Positions 33,171-40,758 of a stretch of DNA of 64,000 bases are shown here, piece after piece. The translations under genes were made by a program, and so were the position numbers. Origin of the DNA: Martinezella tropici (lineage in GTDB: Bacteria > Pseudomonadota > Alphaproteobacteria > Rhizobiales > Rhizobiaceae); contig NZ_QMKK01000061.1 of the NCBI RefSeq assembly GCF_003287875.1, forward strand, positions 248,001 to 312,000. The letters run 5' to 3'. Under the pieces are notes generated by a model. That model ran no database searches. It was not told the origin of the DNA and worked only from the letters and a program-made list of their open reading frames with translations. Each line of letters begins with the position of its first letter. Within the stretch, counting starts at the first letter, position 1.

Positions 33171-34328
33171 TCAAGAGGTCGCAAAAGCGCTGCGGCGCGC
33201 CGAGAGCGAACCGACACCCATCAGGGCGGCAAGGATGACGGGGATGCACACGAGATAGGCCGTGCGAATGCCCGCCTGTTCGGCGACGAATCCAAGCAAC
33301 GGCGGAGCCAGGAAAAAGACGACGAACGACATTTGCCCGAGAGCGGCAACATTGACATGTGCCGGACGATCGGTGCGCTGTGCGGCGGCTGAAACCGCCA
33401 GCGGATAGACCGCGCTGCAGCCGGCGCCCATGAAGGCAAATCCCACGAGAGCCACATTGGGATGCGGGGCAAGCCAGACGGCGCAAAGCCCGGCGGTCGA
33501 CAGAAGCAGCAGGAAGAGCGCAACGGCCCTGGAGCCGTAGCGATCGACAAACGGGTCGGCGAACAATCTCGCCAATGCCATGAAAAAGGTGAACAGCGTC
33601 AGGCCGAGCCCCCCGATGAACGGCTCGGCGTGAAAGACGCCGCGCATGTAGATCGCCGACCAGTCGATGCCGGCGCCCTCGACCAGGAATGCCGCGATCC
33701 CGATCACGCAAAGAGGCAGCAGGCCAAGCGTTGGCAGTGCGATATGGCCTTCGTCTGCATGGTCATGCGTCGCGCGTGCGGGGGCATTTCGCATACCGGC
33801 GATCGTGATGAAGCCGACGATGAGGACAAAGGCGAATGTCAGGGCAAGATGCAGCTGCATCGGCACGCCTGCTTGACGGACCGCGGAGGATACGAGAGCG
33901 GTGACGAAAAAGCCGAGGCTCCAGAAGCCATGCGCCCTGTTCATCACACCCCGGCCGAGCTGGGCCTCGATGCGATCGATTTCGACGTTAAGATTGATTT
34001 CGAGAGCGCCCGCCAGCAAGCCTTCGCAAAACAGCACGGCAAAGACCAGAGGCGCCGCACCCATCCATGGCACGAGCGCGAGCATCGCCGATGTCCCGAG
34101 CACGGTAACGAACGCGGTTTTGCGCGCGCCAAGGCGCGCTACGACCGGTGACGCCAATGTCAGCGATATCAATGCGCCGATGGCCGCACCGATCAACGTC
34201 AGGCCGAGCTCGGATTTGTCGATCTGCAAGGCGTCCTGCAGATCGGGAAGGCGCGACAGCAATGCGCCCATCGATACCGCAAAGAGGAAAAAGCAGACAT
34301 AAATTCGCTGCTGCGGTTGAAGGCGCAT
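33171..34328 (-). CDS. MFS transporter (YbjJ-like)
   Basis: Inner-membrane protein of 385 residues with about twelve helices. The first half contains ALLSRLPDLQDALQIDKSEL and ASPVVARLGARKTAFV (motif A), a pattern of the YbjJ/FucP-like MFS subgroup; the second half includes GIDWSAIYMRGVF and RLFADPFVDRYGSRAV. The start at 34328 (MRLQPQQ) has GGAG 9 nt upstream; an ATG at 34355 is an alternative. A single gene, convergent with the epoxide hydrolase. Substrate unknown. Confidence 0.87.
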   Translation of the reverse strand: MRLQPQQRIYVCFFLFAVSMGALLSRLPDLQDALQIDKSELGLTLIGAAIGALISLTLASPVVARLGARKTAFVTVLGTSAMLALVPWMGAAPLVFAVLFCEGLLAGALEINLNVEIDRIEAQLGRGVMNRAHGFWSLGFFVTALVSSAVRQAGVPMQLHLALTFAFVLIVGFITIAGMRNAPARATHDHADEGHIALPTLGLLPLCVIGIAAFLVEGAGIDWSAIYMRGVFHAEPFIGGLGLTLFTFFMALARLFADPFVDRYGSRAVALFLLLLSTAGLCAVWLAPHPNVALVGFAFMGAGCSAVYPLAVSAAAQRTDRPAHVNVAALGQMSFVVFFLAPPLLGFVAEQAGIRTAYLVCIPVILAALMGVGSLSARRSAFATS

Positions 34329-34554
34329 TTCGGATGCTCCGGAGAATCTGAACACGGGTGAGATGGAACGGGTCTATCTCAAAGCAACCAGTGCTGGCAA
34401 TACAAGCGCGTCTAAATGATCCTACCAATTGGCGGCTTTTCTTCCGACCATTTCCGCTGGGTGCGGCGCAGCCTGTAGTTGGTCAGCGGCGGGAGGCGAT
34501 GGAGCGGCGATGAAACCGTCCGCGCGCTCCGTCGCCGCTTTCTTAACGATCAGA

Positions 34555-35466
34555 CTAGCTCGACCTCCTTGCCTGCATGTCGGAAAGATCGATCCCATGC
34601 GTATCGAACCACCATTCCGGACTCATCTCAGGATATTTGTCGCGAAGGCGCAGATATTTGGAGTGTAGTCGCTCCTGGCGCTCAACTTCCTGCTCGAAAT
34701 AAGGATGGTCGAGTTTTCCGCCGAGCACATGGATGCGACGAAGGAGTTTTCGCAATACATATCCTTGCTCCTTGCTTCCCGGTCGATAGCCGCTCTCGAC
34801 GATCTTCATGACGGTGTCGCTTAGCGTGCTGAGCGCATCGCTGGGCGGCGTGCCGTTCAAGATCATGTCAAGGCGTTCGGCACCAAACCCGACGTCGATA
34901 CAGGTCCCGAGCGGATTGACGATATTCCCGATCTCAATGCCGTTCTTGTAGAACTCGGTGCAGTAACCGCTGACGCTGCCATCGCTCCATATGCATCCGT
35001 CATCCGGTACGATGGGGATACGGTCTCGATAAAGCGGCGACCATTCCTCCAGGCGGTCCGAATGGATCGTGACATGGTCTGGCACCAGGCCAATCGAGCC
35101 GAGAAACTCGATCCAGAAATCGATCGCGTCACCGACGCTCATTTCTCGGAAGGAGAAGAGACCGAGCATCGTGAAATGAAGGAAATGCGTCCCGTCCCCG
35201 ATTTCGTCGAGATCGCCCATTCGCAGGCAGGCCTGAACGTTGGCAACGGTTCCAATGTGGGAGGGATCGGAGAAGAGTTGTTTGTACTGCTGCATCCCAG
35301 CGCTGCAGAAAAGCGTGGTATTGTCGTGCGGCCGTACGGATTCTATACGTGTGAAGTCGATGTCTTTGGAAAGACAGAAGTCTTGGTATTGCTGGATCAG
35401 GCGTCCCGCGATGGCATAGGCAACCTCCTTTGTAGTAAATGTGCCTGGGCTCAAAGATAGTGGCAT
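34555..35466 (-). CDS. Stand-alone alanyl-tRNA synthetase catalytic-domain paralogue
   Basis: The product, about 303 residues (start at 35466 or 35487), matches only the N-terminal aminoacylation core of AlaRS. Aligned blocks: TLFCSAGMQQYKQLFSDP (canonical TLLFTNAGMNQFKDVFLG), FTMLGLFSFREMSVGDAIDF (class II motif 2; canonical FEMLGNFSFGDYFK), GFGAERLDMIL (motif 3) and EQGYVLRKLLRRI. The editing domain (HxxxH...C) and the C-Ala domain are absent, and full AlaRS is ~880 residues. It therefore may activate alanine or a similar amino acid and pass it to something other than normal tRNA-Ala, or be a regulatory paralogue. It lies directly downstream of a broken parDE locus. Confidence 0.85.
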   Translation of the reverse strand: MPLSLSPGTFTTKEVAYAIAGRLIQQYQDFCLSKDIDFTRIESVRPHDNTTLFCSAGMQQYKQLFSDPSHIGTVANVQACLRMGDLDEIGDGTHFLHFTMLGLFSFREMSVGDAIDFWIEFLGSIGLVPDHVTIHSDRLEEWSPLYRDRIPIVPDDGCIWSDGSVSGYCTEFYKNGIEIGNIVNPLGTCIDVGFGAERLDMILNGTPPSDALSTLSDTVMKIVESGYRPGSKEQGYVLRKLLRRIHVLGGKLDHPYFEQEVERQERLHSKYLRLRDKYPEMSPEWWFDTHGIDLSDMQARRSS

Positions 35467-35588
35467 ATGGTGCTGACGGCAATCCATATACGCCGGGTCA
35501 TGTCCGAGCTGGGCCTGAGATCGTCTTCTTCGGCCCGTCAGATTATTGTCGACACAGCCAATTACTGCTTTGGCAGATAAATCCTCGG

Positions 35589-35776
35589 CTATCCCGCTAG
35601 ATTGTGCGTCGTTCTCATCTTCGAACAGGGATATCGAGCATCGGCCAAAAGGCCGACTTTCTGCCTAAACTGCTCATAATAGCGTTCAGCAGCTTGTGGT
35701 TGGTGAAGACCTATCTCGACATAATACTGATAACGTCGTCCTCGGCTTGAGGCGACCGAGCGAGCTTAACCGCCAT
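35589..35776 (-). pseudogene. parE: Frameshifted parE toxin gene
   Basis: The ATG at 35776 overlaps the 3' end of the parD-like gene by 11 bp, the normal parDE arrangement. Frame 1 reads [16 protein letters not shown] then hits a stop after 22 codons. One frame over, the sequence continues as QYYVEIGLHQPQAAERYYEQ and FRQKVGLLAD, the expected continuation of ParE. Inserting one base after codon 16 restores the join. After LLAD the match decays and the frame ends at 35589. So the toxin is inactivated by a single-base deletion plus later decay. Confidence 0.8.
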
Positions 35777-36047
35777 GACCGCGAGCGGCGTTTAATTTCT
35801 GCCGGGTTTTTTCGCGGGTTGCGTCGAAATCAACAGCTTGCGGCGCGCCGCTGGCTTTACCCTGCGCCCACAATTCGCGCAGATGCTGAATATCGTTCTT
35901 CCGGCTAGCCCATTTCGCAGACCAGTCACGCATGGCTTCGCGGACAATTTCGCTGCTACTGGCATATGCACCACTTTCGACCGCATCGCGTAAAAGCTCA
36001 GCTTGCTGCGGCGTTACTGCAATGCTGACCTTTGAGACATTAGACAT
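35766..36047 (-). CDS. parD: ParD-type antitoxin (orphaned)
   Basis: Ribbon-helix-helix antitoxin of 93 residues. N-terminal [23 protein letters not shown], then [18 protein letters not shown], the typical ParD/CopG pattern. The C-terminal helix ([18 protein letters not shown]) is the toxin-wrapping region. The ATG at 36047 is preceded by GAGGA; an ATG at 36059 is also open. The gene is intact although its toxin partner is a pseudogene, so it could still act as a repressor or neutralise related ParE toxins. Confidence 0.88.
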   Translation of the reverse strand: MSNVSKVSIAVTPQQAELLRDAVESGAYASSSEIVREAMRDWSAKWASRKNDIQHLRELWAQGKASGAPQAVDFDATREKTRQKLNAARGHGG

Positions 36048-36067
36048 GGCTGTCCTCATCCGCTTTC

Positions 36068-36084
36068 TGGTAGGAAGTTTACCA
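36068..36084. promoter_or_regulatory. Candidate ParD operator
   Basis: TGGTA-ggaagtt-TACCA is a perfect 5-bp dyad with a 7-bp spacer, 20 bp upstream of the parD start. Such short dyads are common RHH autoregulatory sites. Confidence 0.5.
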
Positions 36085-36392
36085 CCAAACCGATGCTCCA
36101 GCTAAGCAGATCGCGGGGAGAATGTAAGATCCATTTCACTGGCCCGAATCCTCTGGGTTAGTCTCTTCCGCGCGCTCGGTAGCATCTAAACCCATATAGG
36201 ATGGCACAACATCCCGTTTTCCAGCTGTGCGCGCGGCTGCCTTGTAATATGACAGAGCGCTTCCTATCTTTTGGCCATCACCCAAATTTCACACACGGCT
36301 GTGGCAGACGTTTCAAGGACGTCGATAATTTTGCGCGTCAAGCGCTGCCGAGCCATTTCGCCGCCTCGGGCGGCCAGGGATTTCGATTGAAC
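36085..36392. other. Intergenic region, no supported gene
   Basis: Frames continue on both strands but the only plausible protein begins at 36393. The region presumably contains the promoter for the small protein and rpsU. Confidence 0.45.
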
Positions 36393-36539
36393 ATGCAAAA
36401 CACTGCCGCCGTGCCGGCGGCGGTAAAGCCGCGCGAGCGCGGCGAAGCCGTCAAACGGCCGGACACGAACTGGAAGCCATATCCCTGTCTTCTCACGAGG
36501 CAGGAGCTTCAGGCCATCATTGCCGATCAGCTCGGCTGA
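36393..36539 (+). CDS. Conserved-looking small protein upstream of rpsU
   Basis: 48 residues from the ATG at 36393: [18 protein letters not shown], then [20 protein letters not shown]. The [11 protein letters not shown] block looks like a conserved motif rather than random coding; I recall similar short proteins in rhizobia, but cannot verify it here. The frame is open upstream to 36201 without a likely start. No strong ribosome site is visible. It ends 29 bp before rpsU. Function unknown. Confidence 0.5.
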   Translation: MQNTAAVPAAVKPRERGEAVKRPDTNWKPYPCLLTRQELQAIIADQLG

Positions 36540-36568
36540 ATTCAACAACGACAACAAGGAGAAAGAAG

Positions 36569-36805
36569 ATGCAGGTCATCGTCAGAGACAACAATGTCGA
36601 ACAGGCCATGCGTGCCTTGAAGAGGAAGATGCAGCGGGAAGGTCTCTTTCGGGAAATGAGGGAGCGTCGCGCCTATGAAAAGCCTTCCGAGCGCCGGGTT
36701 CGCGAAAAAGCACAGGCGGTTGCCCGGCAGCGCAAGGCTGTGCGCAAGAAGCTGCAACGCGAGGGGCTCTTGCCGACTGCCAAGCGCCGGGCTTCGGCTC
36801 GATAA
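36569..36805 (+). CDS. rpsU: Small ribosomal subunit protein bS21
   Basis: Basic 78-residue protein of the 30S platform, near the anti-Shine-Dalgarno end of 16S rRNA. Sequence blocks [20 protein letters not shown] and [20 protein letters not shown] are unmistakable bS21; the C-terminal extension [20 protein letters not shown] is usual in alphaproteobacteria. AAGGAG lies 8 nt upstream of the ATG. Rhizobia commonly have more than one rpsU copy, so this may be a paralogue. A strong hairpin follows. Confidence 0.97.
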   Translation: MQVIVRDNNVEQAMRALKRKMQREGLFREMRERRAYEKPSERRVREKAQAVARQRKAVRKKLQREGLLPTAKRRASAR

Positions 36806-36815
36806 CAGCTCAACG

Positions 36816-36840
36816 GCGGCCGGTGCATCGAGCCGGCCGC
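36816..36840 (+). terminator. rpsU terminator
   Basis: GCGGCCGG (36816-36823) pairs perfectly with CCGGCCGC (36833-36840); the stem is followed by GAATATCTTTT. It is 10 bp after the rpsU stop. Confidence 0.75.
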
Positions 36841-36865
36841 GAATATCTTTTGAAGAGGGCGCGAG

Positions 36866-37060
36866 ATGGAAGAATTGAATAATATCACGGTCTCCGATGA
36901 GCGGCTCGAAGATTGCCGTGACGTCATCGAGCCCGATCTGCGGGATTTGATAGACGATACGATCGCCGCCGGCTTCACGGCCGAGGAGGTCCTGATCGCA
37001 ATCAGCGAACTGGTGGCGGAAGATTTCGCCGCGGTCGTGAAGATTCCCAGCGTCCACTAG
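36866..37060 (+). CDS. Small acidic protein of unknown function
   Basis: 64 residues, acidic: MEELNNITVSDERLEDCRDV, then IEPDLRDLIDDTIAAGFTAE and EVLIAISELVAEDFAAVV. Predicted mostly helical, no signal peptide. A GAGGGCGCGAG stretch lies before the ATG. Codon bias looks like real coding. It follows rpsU but is separated by the terminator, so it may be expressed by read-through. Function not recognised. Confidence 0.6.
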   Translation: MEELNNITVSDERLEDCRDVIEPDLRDLIDDTIAAGFTAEEVLIAISELVAEDFAAVVKIPSVH

Positions 37061-37062
37061 GA

Positions 37063-37128
37063 GCTGGTGACGAATATTGTGATGCGCGCAACCGCTATCG
37101 AGCGATTGCGCAAATCCCGTTCACCAGC
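37063..37128 (+). other. Nested stem-loop, possible structured RNA or 3'-end element
   Basis: Outer arms GCTGGTGA (37063-37070) and TCACCAGC (37121-37128) pair perfectly; an inner pair GCGCAA (37086-37091) / TTGCGC (37106-37111) nests inside. It begins 3 bp after the stop of the small acidic protein. No T-tract follows. The rest of the 37129-37369 gap shows no gene. Confidence 0.4.
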
Positions 37129-37369
37129 GCCTTGATTTCGTAGACATATAGAATCAGCGGAGCCGAGCGTAACGGTAAGCGCGCGAGCGGCGCTTCTGTC
37201 CTTTCAAGTGACGAAATCCTGTGGATTCAATCTGAAAGCGGGATGTCCTCGTGCGAATGGATGAATTGAAAAGTCATTGTGTTAGGGCGCTTTATGTAGC
37301 GGGCGTGAACGTGAGAGGGCGGTTTCTTCGTTCAACCCGGATAACACAAGCGGACGAGTTGCCGATCTC

Positions 37370-38581
37370 ATGCGTCTCATCCTTGTCAATGATGTCTCGA
37401 CAGTTCGCGGTGGCGCCACCAAGGTGGCGTTGCAATGTCTCGATGCAAGCCGGGATGCGGGCCTGACCTGCGCCATACTGGTCGGCGATGACGGGGAAGG
37501 TCTCAAGCCGCGGTTCGCCGGTATCCGCACGGTTGCGCTTGGCGAACGACCCCTTCGAGAAGGTCCGGCGTTCGGGGATATCCTCGCGAAAAACTACAAT
37601 CGGCGCGCTCATGAGGCGATGGAGGGTTTGCTTCGGGAGTCGGATGAGGAGACCGTCGTCCACGTGCATGGCTGGTCCCAGATCCTGTCGCCGTCGATCT
37701 TTTATGCACTTGCCAAACACGAGGTCAAAGTCATCGTCACGGCGCATGACTTCTTCCTGAGCTGTCCGAACGGCGGGCTCATCAATTTCCACAGCGGCGA
37801 CGTTTGCGATATCAAGCCACTGTCTGCCGCGTGTCTCACGACCAATTGCGACAAGCGCAATTATTTCCATAAGCTTTGGCGTTTCCGCCGCACCCTGACA
37901 CAGCGGGGTGTTGGCGAGGAATTCTGGAGCCGCGTCGGCATTGTGCTCGCCCATGAAAACATGGAGGCGCATCTGCGCTCCGGCCCTTTGCAGCACTTCA
38001 CGACATTGCGCACGCCGACCGAGCCGTTGACGCGGACGCCGGTGGAGGCGTGGCGCAACCGCCGCACCGTCTTTCTCGGCCGCATGTGCTGGGAAAAAGG
38101 TGTGCGGACGCTGGCGGACGCCCTTAATCAGACCGGCAGGACCGCGACGCTCATCGGGCGGGGGCCGTTGCTTGAGGAAATGCAGCGCGCGCTGCCGCAT
38201 TGCTTCGTGCCCGGCTGGCTGAGCGATGAAGAGGTTGCGAGGATTGCCGGCGAAGCGCGTGTTTTCGTCATGCCGTCGCGCATGCCCGAGCCTTACGGCC
38301 TGGTTGCCGCCGAGGCTTTGATGTCCGGTATCCCGGTCATCGTCAGCAGCAATGCGCTGATCGCAGAAGAGGTCGAAAAGCATGGCGCGGGTCTGGTTTT
38401 CACAAGTGGCGATGCCGCGTCGCTGGCGGAGAAATTGGCACAGACCGATGACGACCACCTGATGCGGCGGTTAAGCGAAGGAGCATTGGCCCTCGGCCAG
38501 CATATCGCACCGAGCAGAGCGGAATGGGGACGCCGCATGGTGGATATCTACATGGGGCGGGGCAGCTTTTCGGAACATTAG
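37370..38581 (+). CDS. GT4-type glycosyltransferase
   Basis: Retaining GT-B glycosyltransferase of 403 residues. N-terminal LILVNDVSTVRGGATKVALQ is the glycine-rich acceptor-side loop; ETVVHVHGWSQILSPSIFYA follows. The C-terminal donor domain has TVFLGRMCWEKGVRTLADAL and the E-x7-E motif in PEPYGLVAAEALMSGIPVI. It likely adds a sugar to a polysaccharide or lipid carrier. It stands 16 bp upstream of an NDP-sugar epimerase, so both probably act in a surface glycan pathway. ATG at 37370. Confidence 0.9.
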   Translation: MRLILVNDVSTVRGGATKVALQCLDASRDAGLTCAILVGDDGEGLKPRFAGIRTVALGERPLREGPAFGDILAKNYNRRAHEAMEGLLRESDEETVVHVHGWSQILSPSIFYALAKHEVKVIVTAHDFFLSCPNGGLINFHSGDVCDIKPLSAACLTTNCDKRNYFHKLWRFRRTLTQRGVGEEFWSRVGIVLAHENMEAHLRSGPLQHFTTLRTPTEPLTRTPVEAWRNRRTVFLGRMCWEKGVRTLADALNQTGRTATLIGRGPLLEEMQRALPHCFVPGWLSDEEVARIAGEARVFVMPSRMPEPYGLVAAEALMSGIPVIVSSNALIAEEVEKHGAGLVFTSGDAASLAEKLAQTDDDHLMRRLSEGALALGQHIAPSRAEWGRRMVDIYMGRGSFSEH

Positions 38582-38597
38582 GTTGGGGGGAACAATA

Positions 38598-39584
38598 ATG
38601 CGCGCTTTGGTGACAGGCGGTTGTGGCTTCGTCGGCCGACATCTGATCCAGCGACTTCTTGCCGAGGGATTGGATGTCGTCTGCGTCGATTCACTGGTTA
38701 CGGGAACAGGGGCGCTTCATCCTGATCTATGGCAGCGCTTTACGCGTTCGCGCTTCAGTTTCCATGAGGAAGACTGCCGCACGTTCTTCACGCGCGCGCC
38801 TGAGCATTTTGACTATGTCTTCCATCTGGCGGCGCTGGTCGGCGGCCGGGTGACGCTGGAAACGCGGGCACTCGATGTCGCCGAGGATCTGTCGGTCGAT
38901 GCGGAACTATGGCAGTGGGCGTCGCGGGCCAAGCCGGGTTCGGTGATATTCTTCAGCTCCAGCGCAGCCTATCCGGTCTCGCTGCAGACCGTCGACAATC
39001 ATCGGCTGCTGGCGGAGGACATGATCAATTTCGACGCCGCCGTCGGCGTGCCCGATCTCAGCTATGGATGGGCGAAACTCACCGGCGAATATCTGATGAA
39101 ACTCTATGTCGAGCGCTATGGCCGGCGAGCCATCGCCTATAGACCGTTCAGCGGCTATGGCGAAGATCAGGATCTCGCCTATCCTTTCCCGGCGATCTGT
39201 CGCCGGCTGCTGGCGGAAAAGGGCGCGGCGGAAGTCTACGTCTGGGGCTCCGGCCGTCAGTGCCGCGATTTCATCCACATTTCCGACTGCATCGAATTCA
39301 TCTGGCAGACGCGGGAATTGCTCCCCGATGGTGCGAGCCTCAATCTATCAACCGGCATCGCCACCTCCTTCATCCAATTGGCCGAGACCATCAGCCAGCA
39401 GATCGGTTGGCAACCTGCCGTCATCGGACGATCGAGCCACCCGGAAGGCGTCTTCTACCGCTGCGGCGATACGGCCCTGCAACGCTCCTACGGATTAACT
39501 CCGTCGATCAGCCTGGAGGAAGGGATCGCACGGATGCTCGAGCATCTGCGGCTAGAGCAGGCGTCCTATGCGCTGGCCATGTGA
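38598..39584 (+). CDS. NAD-dependent epimerase/dehydratase (extended SDR)
   Basis: Nucleotide-sugar modifying enzyme of 328 residues. Rossmann motif VTGGCGFVGRHLIQRL (~5-20). Catalytic triad: Ser in FFSSSAAYP, and Tyr/Lys in YGWAKLTGEYLMK (YxxxK). RPFSGYGEDQDLAYPFPA and RDFIHISDCIEFI match GDP/UDP-sugar epimerases. ATG at 38598 with GGGGGA 8 nt upstream; a TTG at 38583 is in frame but less likely. Cotranscribed with the GT4 gene (16-bp gap). Confidence 0.92.
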   Translation: MRALVTGGCGFVGRHLIQRLLAEGLDVVCVDSLVTGTGALHPDLWQRFTRSRFSFHEEDCRTFFTRAPEHFDYVFHLAALVGGRVTLETRALDVAEDLSVDAELWQWASRAKPGSVIFFSSSAAYPVSLQTVDNHRLLAEDMINFDAAVGVPDLSYGWAKLTGEYLMKLYVERYGRRAIAYRPFSGYGEDQDLAYPFPAICRRLLAEKGAAEVYVWGSGRQCRDFIHISDCIEFIWQTRELLPDGASLNLSTGIATSFIQLAETISQQIGWQPAVIGRSSHPEGVFYRCGDTALQRSYGLTPSISLEEGIARMLEHLRLEQASYALAM

Positions 39585-39786
39585 GTGATGAGCAATCAGT
39601 TCAATGTGGCAGATGTCGGCGTGGAAAATCGCCTCGGCGGTATCACCGCCGGGTCGATGATTTGATGTCGCATCTGAACGCGGCGCGAAGCGGGATAACG
39701 TATCGATCTCCTCGATGGTTTGCCGGTGCCGCAAAACCATTGCAGAAATCCGGTTCCCACCCCACAATCAGGGTAAGGAGACCACA

Positions 39787-40161
39787 ATGCGCAACCGCCA
39801 AGCCTTGACCGATCACGACGAGCAGTTCATCCAGCGCCAGCTTGAATCTGGCCGTTACCATGACTGTAACGAAGTCATCCACGCCGGCAGAGCTTGACCA
39901 GATTTTTGACGACGTGGCTGCCAATTTCGGCCAGTGATTGCCGGCAATTAGTGTCGGCGGTATTTATGAGCTTATTGAGGGCTTGCAACGTTTGCGGAGC
40001 GCGGGACCGTTCACGAAGGGCCGGTGCCGGGGCTTCGTGTTATCGGCTACCGCCGCACAACGTCGATTGCTTTCGTCGTTGAACGCGATCAGGTAGCGAT
40101 TTTGGGTGTTTTCCGGCGTGGCCGGAACGTCACCGCGGATATGCTTAGAGATCGGCTATAA
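39787..40161 (+). pseudogene. Decayed parDE toxin-antitoxin locus
   Basis: With an AGGAG site, an ATG at 39787 starts a ParD-like N-terminus, RQALTDHDEQFIQRQLESGR, then YHDCNEVIHAG, cut short by a stop at 39897. In another frame from 39860 a ParE-like piece reads TPAELDQIFDDVAANFGQ and stops. After a further shift the stretch GLRVIGYRRTTSIAFVVERD, then QVAILGVFRRGRNV, ends at 40161; this is the ParE C-terminal strand pattern. So an original parDE pair has suffered an internal deletion and at least two frameshifts. No functional product is expected. Confidence 0.75.
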
Positions 40162-40176
40162 CAAGCGCGCTCAATC

Positions 40177-40758
40177 TCAGAAGCGCGCCATTTCCCGCTT
40201 TACCTTGTCAAGGAAAAGCCCTCTCGTCTCGTCGGTCGAGCGGTTCATGTCGTAATGGGCAAGGAAAACGACCGGGGCGAAGGGCTTGATCTGGGCGCGC
40301 AGGACACGCTTGACGATCTTCTTCGGAGGGTTGCCGGCGATGAAGGCGCGGAACGGGTCGGCGCCATAGGTCAGCACCGCCCCAAGCTTGCGAATGTGCT
40401 GCAGCTTTGAGCGCACCTTGCCGTCAACGAGTTCGAAGGAGACGCCGGGCAGCCAGACCCGGTCGAAATAACCCTTGAGGATCGCAGGAAAGCCGAAATT
40501 CCAGACGGGCGTGACGATGACTAAGGCTTCCGCGCGCTGCAACCGCTCGACATAGGATTTTACCGCCTCGATATTGCCAGGATAGTCATGATAGATCACG
40601 CGGTCTTGGCGTGACAGTACGGGATCGAACCCTTCCGCATAAAGATTGCAATCGTCGACCTCGTGGCCGGCGCCCTTCAGGCTCTCGATGGTTTGCCGGT
40701 GCAGCGCGGCGCCATAGCTTTCCTCGACCGGATGGGAATGAAGGACGAGAACCTTCAT
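40177..40758 (-). CDS. NAD(P)H-dependent oxidoreductase, flavodoxin-like fold
   Basis: FMN- or FAD-dependent quinone-reductase-like protein of 193 residues (NQO1/KefF/ModaB group). VLVLHSHPVEESYGAALHRQ at the N-terminus is the phosphate-binding loop; VTPVWNFGFPAILKGYFDRV (~82-101) is the conserved flavin/substrate block. LTYGADPF follows. It overlaps the FAD oxidase gene by 4 bp (ATGA) as last gene of the operon. It may recycle electrons or reduce a pathway intermediate. Confidence 0.9.
   Translation of the reverse strand: MKVLVLHSHPVEESYGAALHRQTIESLKGAGHEVDDCNLYAEGFDPVLSRQDRVIYHDYPGNIEAVKSYVERLQRAEALVIVTPVWNFGFPAILKGYFDRVWLPGVSFELVDGKVRSKLQHIRKLGAVLTYGADPFRAFIAGNPPKKIVKRVLRAQIKPFAPVVFLAHYDMNRSTDETRGLFLDKVKREMARF

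Noticed and set aside
36201-36539. Long version (112 codons) of the small protein upstream of rpsU
   Set aside because: The first 64 codons look non-coding; only the C-terminal part from 36393 has a conserved-looking motif.
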